From Alnus glutinosa (lineage: Eukaryota; Streptophyta; Magnoliopsida; Fagales; Betulaceae): 64,000 nt of DNA. Positions 46,985 through 57,887 of this stretch are shown here, in pieces. Within the stretch, counting starts at the first letter, position 1, and each line of letters begins with the position of its first letter. Made by a program: the position numbers and the translations under genes. The stretch is from the NCBI RefSeq assembly GCF_958979055.1, contig NC_084894.1, positions 129,001 through 193,000 on the forward strand. Reading direction: 5' to 3'. The notes under the pieces are model-generated. The model had not been told where the DNA came from, ran no database searches, and saw nothing but the letters and a program-made list of their open reading frames with translations.

Positions 46985-49900
46985 GCTTAGGAGTTGATCA
47001 ATAACTTGGCTGATGACTGGTGAATTTACAAGAAATGAACAATAGAATAGGGTAGAACTATGAAAAAACTAATAACAAAAAAGTAAACAAGTGACCTGAC
47101 ATAAATTCTTTTGATTACACAAGCTACCCTTGACCCATATGAGTATGTATTTTAATATCTTTTACTTAGTTGAGAAGGCGTTTTAGGAGAGTCTTTAATT
47201 CATTTAAGATTTTATAATTTCTATTGGCGAGGCTTTGTTATCTTTGGAATGATCTGGGAGTGACTTATGAAAGTCATTCTTTACTATTCAAGCGAAGACT
47301 TTGAAATTCCTCATCGAGTAATAACATAAGGCAAGGACACCGACACTACCACCTTCCCACATGACCTGGATTATGGGTCCTTGTTATGCAACCGAACATT
47401 TTTATATGAACCGCCTTGGTTTTATTTATTTTGATGGCTGGTGGTGAGATATCAGTAAGATGTCTGTGATTCTCTCATAAATTGCTCATCTAAAGGAGGA
47501 AGAGAAAGGGGGAGAAGAAGTTAAACTACAGAGGTAGTGGGTGATTTGGCCACTGGATGGAGTAATGCTTTCTTCTTGTTGTTGGCTTCTACACTCTGTT
47601 TCAAAATGCTAAACAGGTGACAGTTACTAATCTTTTTAGTGAAACGTATGGTAATCGACCCACCAACGCATTTATTCCAGTTGCTTGGGTAGGCTGGTAG
47701 TGAATGTTATGTAGAGTGTTACCTAGGCCTCTTTTATTCACCTCTGAAGTAATGTGTCAGAGTTGATCCACTCCTCTGTGGCAGTGCCCTTAGGGAAAAA
47801 GATGATTGAACTCTATTGACACCTTCTCTACAAAGGTCGTAAACAGTACTTCTTTTTTCTCTTAAACGTGGGTTAGCCCCTTTTCAGTCATTTTGCATTC
47901 ATGTAAAGTTTACTTAAGCAAAAAGCTGTGGCTGATAATTTTTCTTTTTCTTTTTTCCCTGGTTGAGTGTTGGAGGTATGCTGTCATCATCCTAGCTATG
48001 GAATCTGTTTATGGACTCTATCTCTGTTTTATAATAGATTAATATCTTATAGATTGAGTGTTTGTATTCAATGCTATCTTCTGCTATGATGTAAATGATT
48101 GAAGCTGCTATCGCTACTTTGGAGTTGTGTTGTTTCCTATGCTAATAAGGCAACCAAAATTTAATTGGATTTAGTTGAGTTGAGTATCTTCGGTTTCTTC
48201 CAACCCCATGATCTCATTCCTTATTTATATGAAGGTATTAATGGTTATTTATCATTTTGCATCTCTTTGTGCTATCTGTTTGTAGGGTCAAAATCATGGT
48301 AATGGTGACAATGGATCTACTTCTGCTGCTGAAGCTTCTCAGTTGAAGCCATCTGTAGGCAGGTCATTTCAGGCTATAGATGTAAGTACTTGTTACTGCA
48401 TTTTCTCATCACAAGTCTTTAGAAATGCATTTCAATAAGAATTTCCTACCTATTATCTATAGTAGGAATACATTTCATCAGTCTGTAGGAGTAAAAGAAA
48501 CTCAGCACGCTGACAAATCTTTTGTGGGTCAAAATGGTGAAGGTGGGAGAAAATAAGATTTTTCTTGAACTATCTGTCTGAAACTATTTTTGTTTCCTTT
48601 TCTTCATTAAAATTATTATTATTCATAATTTTTTTTTTTAAAAAAAAAAATCAACTATTTTTGTTTGGTTCAATTATGTGTCGCACATTCTAGAAGAGAG
48701 TGAGAGAGGAAAACAACCCCTTTTGTTAGGGTCAAGGTTGATATTATTGTCTTACCATCTGAGCCAAATGACATGCTGACTGAATACCTGAAACTTTAAA
48801 TGCATCTCCTTTTCTTTTTTCCTTTTTGCTTCTCCGTTTGGCAGTATTCAAGGATTATCTAGATTTTGGGGAAAGCTTCCGTCTAGTCTGGCTTGAGTCT
48901 TGAGAATTATTAGCATTTGCAGTCAATAGCGTTCAAATTCAAGAAGTATCAGATTATATATACCACGGGTTCAATACTAATTTTTAGTATTGGATTTGGT
49001 AAACTATGAAGTGTCTTTGCTTCATTTTGTTCCTATTCTTCCTATTTTATAATTTGACTATATCAATTCATTTTTGCATTAAGTTTAGCACAAACCACTA
49101 TTTTTCTTGTCTTCTTATGGTTTATTTACACATTTTTCTTGTCCTTGTACATTTGATTGAAAGCTTTTGGGAATTAATTTCAAAGTACGATAGTACATTT
49201 GCATTTTGAATAAGTTGCATTTGAAATGATATGTTTGCCATTTTTCATAATTTTGCTCATATGGGTGGTTACTCATTTAGCCAGAAAAATATGAAATTTT
49301 TTAATTCCAAGAATCAGTGAATTTTTTTTTCGTTCTTCTTCCAAATTTTAAGTAAATAAGAAGCAAATAAAAAGGGCCAAGTAGAGTAGTTTGATCTGGC
49401 CATGAGCAGAATGGGCACACTCACATGGTAATAAAATAACCATGTATCTGAACGCATTTTCTGTATTAGTAGTCTCTTTTCCAGATAACATGAATTTCCC
49501 ACTCCCAGAATTTGACTCTGCATGAATGGTCCTCAATTTTAGCTGCAACTATATGCTGTTCCCATGGACATTTTTATGTTACTAAATAGAAACAGTCATT
49601 TTGGGTATTCAAGGTTGACAGGTTTATTCAGTCACTTGCTTTGCGTTCCTGATGCTGCTTTCCTGTTCCAACTAACTAGAAATTTCACAAAATTGATTTT
49701 TCTTCTTTCTTTTGTTTTAGTAAATTTGAGTAGCATGCTTCTTCTTTTTTCCCTCTCTTTGAACTCTTTCCTAGAGGTCATTTTTCACCTACTTAGCCAC
49801 AGGGCTTGTGGGTTATAGGCTTATTTTCTGCTCTCTGGTACCTCTTCAAATGTATACTGTTACAATTATCTGGTTCGGAACTTAGGGATTATTTACAAGA

Positions 49901-50158
49901 TTGGTCCATGCGTGTTAGCATACTATGTTTGATGTTGGTTGTGTGATTGCTGTTGTTTTTGGGTTTGACTTCCGTGTATCAATTTTCAGTGAGATATTTA
50001 CAAAAAGTTGGACATTGTTATGTTATTATTATTAACCTTCTAATTAGTTTTTCTTTTTCTTTTTTTCAGTCACATAGAATGCCAACTTGCTACTTGTTTT
50101 TAACTTAATATATTCCTTGCAGGAGGAGGTTGGAGCAAGCCAGCCTCAAACAGTTTGA
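45459..50158 (+). CDS. four-TM membrane protein, AGTRAP-like
   Basis: Exons 45459-45554, 45670-45863, 46533-46851, 48286-48381 and 50123-50158 join in phase to 246 residues. Four hydrophobic segments are seen: about 22-44 (SFAVILIYIQIGCALIG), 45-66 (NGVLLINLAIALFALVA), 72-95 (YAVLLFCAIFLDVFWF) and 103-130 (IFSVRLSLAMQIIGFTV). A polar tail follows, with READFDLRSSFLSP, GGSIYDPAYYSSLF and a Ser-rich end. This fits the small plant family annotated with the angiotensin II receptor-associated protein (AGTRAP) domain, whose plant function is unknown. Two adjacent ATGs (45459 and 45462) are equally possible starts. The last exon encodes only 11 residues. The assignment is from memory of the family and is moderate; the exon model is firm. 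Confidence 0.75.
46060..46290 (+). mobile_element. TRIM-like relic in AGTRAP-like intron 2
   Basis: Two related blocks (about 46060-46111, ending GTGATTTAAA, and 46212-46290, with AAATTTATCATTTCC and GATATTTAAC) enclose a PBS-like ATGGTATATGCTC and GAGCTCGAACC. Same plan as 4240-4467, independently diverged. Confidence 0.5.
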
Positions 50159-52443
50159 ACTCAAGTGTGGTATCCATGAAATTTTTAACTCCTCGGTATC
50201 CACTCTCCATAATTATTGTTCTGAGGTTTCTTTTTCATTAGTCAATGCGGCCAGACTGTTTTCGAGTAGGTTTTGTACAGTTACAATTTTTAGCCATTAT
50301 TTCCCAGGGTAAAAGCGCTGCTTGTCAAAGTTAAAGGAGACCTATTCCCCTTTATTCTGTAGGGAATGTGACAAGTGTCAAAGGTTTTACCAACATACAT
50401 GCTATGTGTGGGTCCTACAAATTCTGTAGTCGATTTTCAAAATGAAAGATTGGAGAAAGACAGGAGAATACAAGAAAGTATTTTGTCTTTCCTGAAAATA
50501 TTTCAGCTGCACATAGACAATGCAATTTGGCTCGCACTGAATTCTTATTTCCAGGGTGGGTCTAGGTTAACATCGCCAATATATTGTCGTGTTCAGGGAC
50601 CCCAGTTAATCGCATGTTGTTCCCCAAGTCAGATTGGTAAAAGCCTTTCAGAATGTAGTGGCTGTCTTTTCTTTTTTTTCACTTCATTTTTTGGTGGGTT
50701 TGACAGCCCGTTCAAATGTCATGATTCATGAAATATAGCTGCAATATTTTCAAAGAAGTGGATGAATATATTCATGTATATTGTTGTTTTTTTTTTTTAT
50801 TTTCTTAGCCATCATAAGAACATGAATCTAAATGAGAAAAAAAAATAAAAAAAATGGAAGTCTGACATTCAAATTGCGATGTAGAACGAAGAACATTCAA
50901 AATTGATTCTTTGCAGCCGCCAACATGTAAAATCTATGGAGATATTGATGAAACCCAACTTTGCCACAGCAAAGATTTTTAGCTGTTATGGCATTATATT
51001 GTGGCAGTAAAGTTTTCTTTCAAATTAGATTGTGGGAATTTCTTCAAATCTAATTTATTAAATGAACATATTTTTAAAATACAAGTGATCGAGAATGACT
51101 CTCATATGTTTTTAATAGATTTGATGCAAATTACAAAAACAACTATGATATGCGTTTTGGGTGGCTTGTCCGTGAGAAATGGGTAGACCGGCCCATACAA
51201 GGGACAATCAAGTGACTCAAATGAGGTTAGGTTAAAAAAAAAAAAAACAAAAGAAGGAAAGAAACTCAAACTGAGAGAATAAGAAAGAACTTTCATACAA
51301 CAATAGTTTATATGAAATTTTTGTCCTTTTTAGAGTATCGTGTGAAAGTGTATGTTTTCTCTCTTATTGGAGGCGCCGCGCCTGAGAAAAGAATCGCGTA
51401 GTTTGTACTTTTATATTTTGTTTTCTCTTTTAGGAGAGGGAGATTTGAGTATATCAGATTATAGTTTCCGAGTGATTTTTTATTTATTGTTTTTATATTT
51501 CATCTGTAGTGAATTTCTTGGTAACCAAGAATGTAAACTCTAGTGTTTTAGTGTGATTATTTTGTCTTGTTTATAATAATTGCGGTCTTTTCACAAAAGT
51601 TTTTAATTTATTTGTCAAACGTCGGAGGCACGAAGCTAATACCAACGCTGAACAGCATAGCTATGTCCCCCACCCCCCACTTGGGTTCGATTACGCTGAA
51701 GATATACATAGTTCAAACATTCTAGTTTTTTTTTTTTTTTTAATGCTTTAGGGTAGTTCACAATATGAAGATTACGGGCAAAAAAAAAAAAAAAAAAAAA
51801 CTTTGAACCACTAAATTTTTGTTGCCCTGCTACCACTAGTTTTTCTTTTTCTGATCTTCTTTGCTCAAGAAACTCTTACCCCCATCCGACCGTTCGTTTG
51901 TTTACCGTTCCATATATAACAGAAGCCATCAATAAGAGGAGATGGTAATTTGAGTAATTTGATCAAAGTGCCAAGGGGTTGTCACAAGCTCCTCATAGAA
52001 CCCCGCTCCAACATGAACATGAGACCACATAGGGATGGTAGGGGATGAAAATTGAGTACCAGTAATGCTATTTTTCACGTCTATTTTATACTGATAGATG
52101 TAAAAAATTTTGTTAGTCATTTATAAATAAAAAATAAAAAACAAAAGTATTAATCAATTAAAACACGTTACAAAAAAACGTGATATATGGATATGAAGAA
52201 TTATATTATTCAAAATGACAATTTGTTCCGTCGTTCACGGAACTGATACAAAATAATTTTGAGCATACGAGTTAAGGTTAAGGTTGTTAAAAAAACATAA
52301 ATGACTCAAATGAGAAATGGTTAAGTAGGGGAGGATTGACCGGTAGAAAGGTCATATATCATGGCTAACTGCAAGAAGTTGCGGTTTAAGTTTGTAGAAT
52401 ACTAATAGTCTAATAGGAATTTCCCTTCAACACTGCTACAAGA

Positions 52444-52579
52444 CCCTAGAAAATGAGAGAACAACGACAAGTTTTGCAAATACAAGTAAACCCTAGAAAA
52501 ATGAGAACAACGACAAGTTGTGCAAATACAAGTAAACCTTAGAAAAATGAGAGAACAACGACAAGTTGTGTAAATATAA
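52444..52579. repeat. minisatellite, three units of 46-47 bp
   Basis: Units start CCCTAGAAAA at 52444 and 52491 and CCTTAGAAAA at 52537; each contains ACAACGACAAGTT and (except the diverged third) TGCAAATACAAGTAAA. Confidence 0.9.
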
Positions 52580-53514
52580 TTAATCACAGATACATATTAA
52601 GAGAATAAATTAAAGTTGTCACTTGTCACCTTAGATTCATTCCCGTTGGCATCTTATCTATTTTAGACTGAAAAATTAACATCCTTAAACTTATTAATCT
52701 TGGAAAATGCTGAAAAATTACGACAAAATTTTTAAACAAAAATGAGAGATCGGAGATTAGGAATTTGGGATCTCCAATAATTTTGTAACAATTTATATAG
52801 TAATTTCTAAAGTTAGGACTGCTTGGATGGGTAAAGTTTAAATTTCTTTAGATAAGTAAATTTTATCTGGAATTTTCTCATTTTTTTTTTTTGTCCAAAT
52901 TATTAGTAATTTAAGTGAAAAAATTACTGAAAATTCCAATAAAAAAATTGATGTGAAATTGTAAACAAAATTATGATTGATTGGATTGATGACAATGAGC
53001 AAAGTGTGGACAGGATGATGATGCAAAGGGTCCACAAGGACAAGGGTGTGATCCGATTGCTTGGCGTGGCAGGCCAACACTAGAAAAATATTTCAATTTT
53101 CAATTCAATTCATGCCGGCAATTAACTATATAAATATTTGCTTACGTGGGATGTATATATATATATATAAAACTACATTCACAAATGAGAATAAAATTAA
53201 AACATCTAAAAAAATAAAAAAGAGAAAAAAAAGAATCAAATTAATCAATCCGTTTCAATAACCAGCATGCCCGCCTGCAATGTTCACAACATAATTTTCA
53301 TCAAAATAATGTTATATACTATATAAATATTTAATAAATATTTTACAGAGATGATGTAGTAGAATTTAGTAGTCTTTAGATTAATCTTTATTAAAAATGA
53401 AAGGAAAAAATGTATAAGTTTTACTACTTTTTCATTTTGCCTCCAATATTTAAAAATTAGCAATGTAATCCAACAAAGTTTTTAAAATTCTTAACGTAAC
53501 TCATCCGTTAGCCA

Positions 53515-53720
53515 TCACGTGCGCCACACATGCATTCTTCGCTACAAACTTTTCAAAATTGTCTCATATACACGGGTTGAAATTTCAAGATGACCTCATT
53601 TTTTCATTTTTCGTATTATTTGACAAAAAATGGCTCACGTGCGCCACACATATATTCTTCGATACAAACTTTTCAAAATTGTCTCATATACACGGGTTGA
53701 AAGTTCAAGATAACCTTTTT
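53515..53720. repeat. direct duplication, period 120 bp
   Basis: CACGTGCGCCACACAT and TTTTCAAAATTGTCTCATAT plus ACACGGGTTGAAA occur twice, 120 bases apart (53516 and 53636). The second copy then runs into poly-T. Confidence 0.85.
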
Positions 53721-54360
53721 TTTTTTTAAAAAAAAAAAAAAATAGAGGTGGTTATAGCCACCATTTGCCCATTTTTGGCCATATGCCATCCTTCTGTTAT
53801 TTTATTTTATTTTTTCTTAGAAAAGTAGGGGTATTTAGGTATTTTCAGTACTTTCCGTTAAAAATGACAAATAATTAACGAAGGGGTTACATTGAAAATT
53901 TCAAAAACTTGGTCGGAGTATATCGATAACTTTTAAACATTTGAAGTAAAATTAAAAAAAAAAATGGTAAAACTTGGGCGAGTAAAATATAATTTTCCCA
54001 AAAAGAAAAAATCAATAATTACAAAATCTTGGCATATCAATTTTGTAGAGTATTTGTGTGGATTATTGTATGTGCCATACCTTAATTTTAATTTAGAATA
54101 TTATTTAATATTTAGCCAAAGGTGTAGAAAATATATATTATTTAGTTTTGTGGAAATAAAAAGAAAAAGAAACATATTACACAAAACGAAGGGCTGTGGA
54201 TGAGTGGGGAACTGGAGCCTTCCGCCTGACAAATCTGATCGTTGAGGAAAAACAGAGAATGAATGAGAGGTTGCCACTTGCCACTTGCCACCACCAGTCA
54301 CCACCACATGCACGCGTCTCAGAAAAATAAAAGAAAATAGTATTGAGGGAAGAAAATAAG

Positions 54361-54363
<3 letters not shown>

Positions 54364-54395
<32 letters not shown>
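54364..54395. repeat. (GA)n microsatellite upstream of the RING gene
   Basis: About 16 GA units in the probable promoter of the RING-H2 gene. GA repeats are frequent near plant core promoters. Confidence 0.9.
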
Positions 54396-54399
<4 letters not shown>

Positions 54400-55536
54400 T
54401 GGGTTGTCAGTTGTCAATTGTCAATGTTGTTTTATCAGAATATTTGCAGTGATTTTCATTGATTGATTGCCTCATTTTTCCTTTCTCTTCTTTCTTTTCT
54501 TTTTTCGATGAATAATAAATAAATACGAACAATAAATAAAATAAAAATAAAAGCAAGAAAGAAAGAGAAAGAGAAAGAGAGAGCAAAGGCAGGCAGAGTC
54601 ACAGATTGATTTCAACGGGGAAATTGAAGCGAAGCAGCCTAAAACTTTGGTAAGCATTTCTTCACCTTTTGAATGTATTAAGTTATGTTTCCTGAAAATC
54701 GTGGCACAAATTTATGGTTTGCGTGTCAAATTTGTTCTTCCCTTGCCTGTCTGTAGACGTCTATGTTCAAAAAGGAAAATGTTTTATTTGTAAATTGTGT
54801 GAATATGAATCGAATAAGATGCTTCCAGATCCTTCTTTTTTCTTCTTGATTTCGCTTTGCCTTTAGTATCTCTCGCCTAACTCTCTTCTTCTTCTTCTTC
54901 GTTTATTTTATTTTATTTTTTTAATTTATTATAATCAAATTTAGAACCCCCTTATTTCCTCCTTACATCAAATTCCCATAAAGCTTTTGAAGAAAGAAAA
55001 AAAAAAAAAAAAAAAAATCCATTTTTCTCTCTGCGGTAGCTGTTGTTCTTTGTTCTTTCAGGATTTGGTAAGACCACATAACCTCGAAATATCTCTCTCT
55101 CTCTTCAAATATTTTTATGCAATTTGTTCAGGTTTTAGTACCCTTTTGCTTCTTTTTCTTTTTGGGGTCCTTCGGGGATGATTTGTATTTCTGTTGGTTG
55201 ATGGATTTACAAATCTTTGACCCTTTTTCTTCTCCAATCTCGAACAATAAACAAAATGGGGATTTTTTTTTTTGTTGTTGTTGTTTTTTAATTTCTCTGC
55301 TGGAATCCCTGTCGTGGTATAAAAAGGTGTTCATGGGTTAGATCTGTCAAATTCTAGAAATTGTTTGTATTATTGTTTCCGCTCGAATGAGTTGTGACTA
55401 TGACATGGGGGTTGGGGTGGGGGTGTTTTATTCATCGAGTTTATATGATATGATTTTTTTTGTTTGTGATTGTGGCAGAGGAAGGCAAACGTAAACTGGT
55501 GGTGGTGGGGAAAAAAGAAAGAAGAAAGAGAAGAGA
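54396..55536 (+). promoter_or_regulatory. RING gene leader, probably with 5' UTR intron(s)
   Basis: ACTTTG|GTAAGC gives a good donor near 54650. Acceptors are TTCTTTCAG near 55062 and GATTGTGGCAG at about 55480. ATGs between them are probably removed by splicing. Exact splicing is not determinable here. Confidence 0.45.
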
Positions 55537-56721
55537 ATGGAGGAAGCAGTAGCAGCAAGGTATTGGTGTCACATGTGCTCTCAAACTATTGATCCCATCA
55601 TGGAAGTTGAGATCAAATGCCCATTTTGCCAAAGCGGATTCGTTGAAGAGATGAGTAGCACAACCATTAGGGAGAATCAAGCCCAAGTGGACGCTGATAC
55701 TGACACCAATTTTGGGTCCGACCGCGCCCTCTCTCTCTGGGCCCCCATATTGCTTGGCATGATGGGCAGTCAACCCCGTCGCCGACGCCGAAGATTCAGA
55801 CAAAGTGATTTCGAGTTTGGAGACGAAGATGATGAACATGACAATGACCATGAGGACGGCCACAGCCACGGGGGAGGGGAGACCGAATTGGATCGTGAAC
55901 TTGAGTCCATCATGAGGAGGAGGAGAAGAAGCTCAGCTACTATACTTCAATTGCTCCAAGGCATTCGAGCTGGAATGGCTTCTGAATTGTCTGAGAATTC
56001 TGAAGTTGATAGGGATAGAGAGAGAGATAGGGAAAGAGATAGAGAGAGAGAAAGAGAGCGCCTGGTTTTGATCAACCCTTTCAGTCAGACTATCCTCGTT
56101 CAGGGTTCTTATGATTCCAGCAGGGGGAGTCAAAGCGAGAATCAGAGCCCCATTGGGTCTTTAGGTGATTATTTCATTGGGCCTGGTTTAGATTTATTGC
56201 TGCAGCATTTGGCTGAGAATGATCCAAATAGATATGGCCCTCCACCTGCGCAAAAGGAGGCGATTGAAGCATTACCTACTGTGACAGTTAAGGAGAACTT
56301 GCAGTGTTCGGTGTGTTTGGATGATTTTGAGATTGGTGCTGAAGCAAAGGAGATGCCGTGTAAGCATAAATTTCATAGTGGGTGTATTATGCCATGGCTG
56401 GAGCTTCATTGTTCTTGTCCAGTTTGCAGGTTTCAGTTGCCTGCTGATGAGACCAAGCGTGATACAGACGGTTCTAGGAACAGCAGCAATCAGAGAGAGA
56501 GGGAGAGTAATGAGAGGGAAACTGATCATGGTAGTGGTACTAACGAAGAAGGAGATGGGGGGGATGGGAGAAGTGGAAGTGGGAGAAGGTTTTCATTTCT
56601 ATGGCCTTTTAATGGTTTCTTTTCTTCTTCTGGTGGAGGGAATTCTTCCTCAACCTCCTCATCTTCGTCGGCTAATGCAACCGGAGGTGGAAATGCTTCC
56701 TCTCAAACAGATGAGAATTGA
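55537..56721 (+). CDS. RING-H2 E3 ubiquitin ligase with zinc-ribbon N-terminus
   Basis: A single exon of 394 residues. The N-terminus carries a C4 zinc ribbon (C11, C14, C28, C31; YWCHMC and CPFC), typical of the plant RING1/SIRP1/CIP8-like group. Then come an acidic-His stretch (GDEDDEHDNDHEDG), a basic run (RRRRRSS), an Arg-Asp/Arg-Glu repeat ([15 protein letters not shown]), and a pre-RING helix (GLDLLLQHLAEND). The RING-H2 finger has C257, C260, C275, H277, H280, C283, C294 and C297 as zinc ligands, with W287 before the last pair as expected for E2 contact. The tail is Ser/Gly-rich and disordered. It should catalyse ubiquitin transfer from E2 to a substrate, cytosolic or nuclear. The ATG is the first after the leader and opens the zinc ribbon. 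The specific orthologue is uncertain. Confidence 0.9.
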   Translation: MEEAVAARYWCHMCSQTIDPIMEVEIKCPFCQSGFVEEMSSTTIRENQAQVDADTDTNFGSDRALSLWAPILLGMMGSQPRRRRRRFRQSDFEFGDEDDEHDNDHEDGHSHGGGETELDRELESIMRRRRRSSATILQLLQGIRAGMASELSENSEVDRDRERDRERDRERERERLVLINPFSQTILVQGSYDSSRGSQSENQSPIGSLGDYFIGPGLDLLLQHLAENDPNRYGPPPAQKEAIEALPTVTVKENLQCSVCLDDFEIGAEAKEMPCKHKFHSGCIMPWLELHCSCPVCRFQLPADETKRDTDGSRNSSNQRERESNERETDHGSGTNEEGDGGDGRSGSGRRFSFLWPFNGFFSSSGGGNSSSTSSSSSANATGGGNASSQTDEN

Positions 56722-57887
56722 GTATATTTTCGTCAGTTTTATTTTTTAATATCAGATTCTTTCCCTTTATGTTGCCTGAATGTTTTGCCTTGCTTTATGT
56801 ACATGTTATCTTTTTATGTACATAGTATCTTACTTGCTGCCTCCGAATCTGGGAAGAATAATTTGTGCTGTCATCCTTCAGTGTTTTGTAGATATCTCTT
56901 GCCCTCTTACAAGAATTTCTACTGTTCCTATTTGACCTACTCTACATTTGTATAATTTTTTTTTTTTTGGGGTGCTCTGAAAGATTCAATGTGATTGAAA
57001 TTGGTGGCTGGACTTTCTCCTTATTTGATATTGGACCAAACTCCCAGTACGGGTAGAATTTAAGAATGGCCCCATGAGGTATCTGACTCTTTTCTATGCA
57101 CTAACAATGCCGACCTATCAGATGCTGAGAGGTCCCGCCTGTGACAAAGTTGCCTGTCTATCACTTCAATGATACGCTGAAGCCATGTGAAATGGTCCTT
57201 GTCTCCGGATTATTTGGTAGCTTTGCTCACATCTAGGCAAATCATGTAGCTGTGTTGCTGGCAAATATATTACACCCACCTTTGTCCTGAATTATATTCA
57301 ACTCACTGTGTAGCTTTGCTCACATCTAGGCTCGTCAATTCATTTTCTTGATGCTTTGTGAACTGACAAATCTTACTGGGGGTTTGAATGAGTATGAGAA
57401 TACTTTAACTCGAGTAATTTAATTAAACATATCAAATTTTTTAACTTTATCTTGTTAATTTCGTGATGAATTCATATCGAATTTACGAGTCACGTAAAAA
57501 ATTATTAGCCCTATTTATAACCATTGTAAGTATTAACCAATCAGCCAGTCGTCTCACATAACGCTAACAAAGAACAATCACTCCTCTATGAATCATACTC
57601 CCATTCAGTTGCAATATCGAGTAGCAAAGAACAAAAACAGAGTTCCATTAAGTCAAAGTCAGATGATCAAACATTTGGAAATCTAAATCCCAATGCTTTT
57701 TTCTCATCGAAACACACATAATAGTAGTAAATGTTTCTGCCTCCAGAAACAAAAGCAAGGTAGCAAAACTAGAAGCATCCTCATTCGCTCATCTTTATAC
57801 TAACCCCTCCCAACAAGAGGCAAAAAGGGAAAACAGAAACGGAGACATATAGAGAGCGAGACAAAAAATATCATGGAAACGATCATA
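56722..57887. other. convergent 3' region of RING and pyruvate kinase genes
   Basis: Facing 3' UTRs plus about 700 bases without visible features. No ORF of interest. Confidence 0.6.

Larger units (their letters stand above)
50159..54363. other. 3' UTR and intergenic DNA
   Basis: No gene found in this 4.2-kb stretch. It is AT-rich, with poly-A/T runs, the minisatellite at 52444 and the duplication at 53515. Short ORFs are without domains or family resemblance. Confidence 0.6.

Noticed and set aside
52444-52579. CRISPR-like array
   Set aside because: Units are head-to-tail without unique spacers, in a plant genome; it is a minisatellite.
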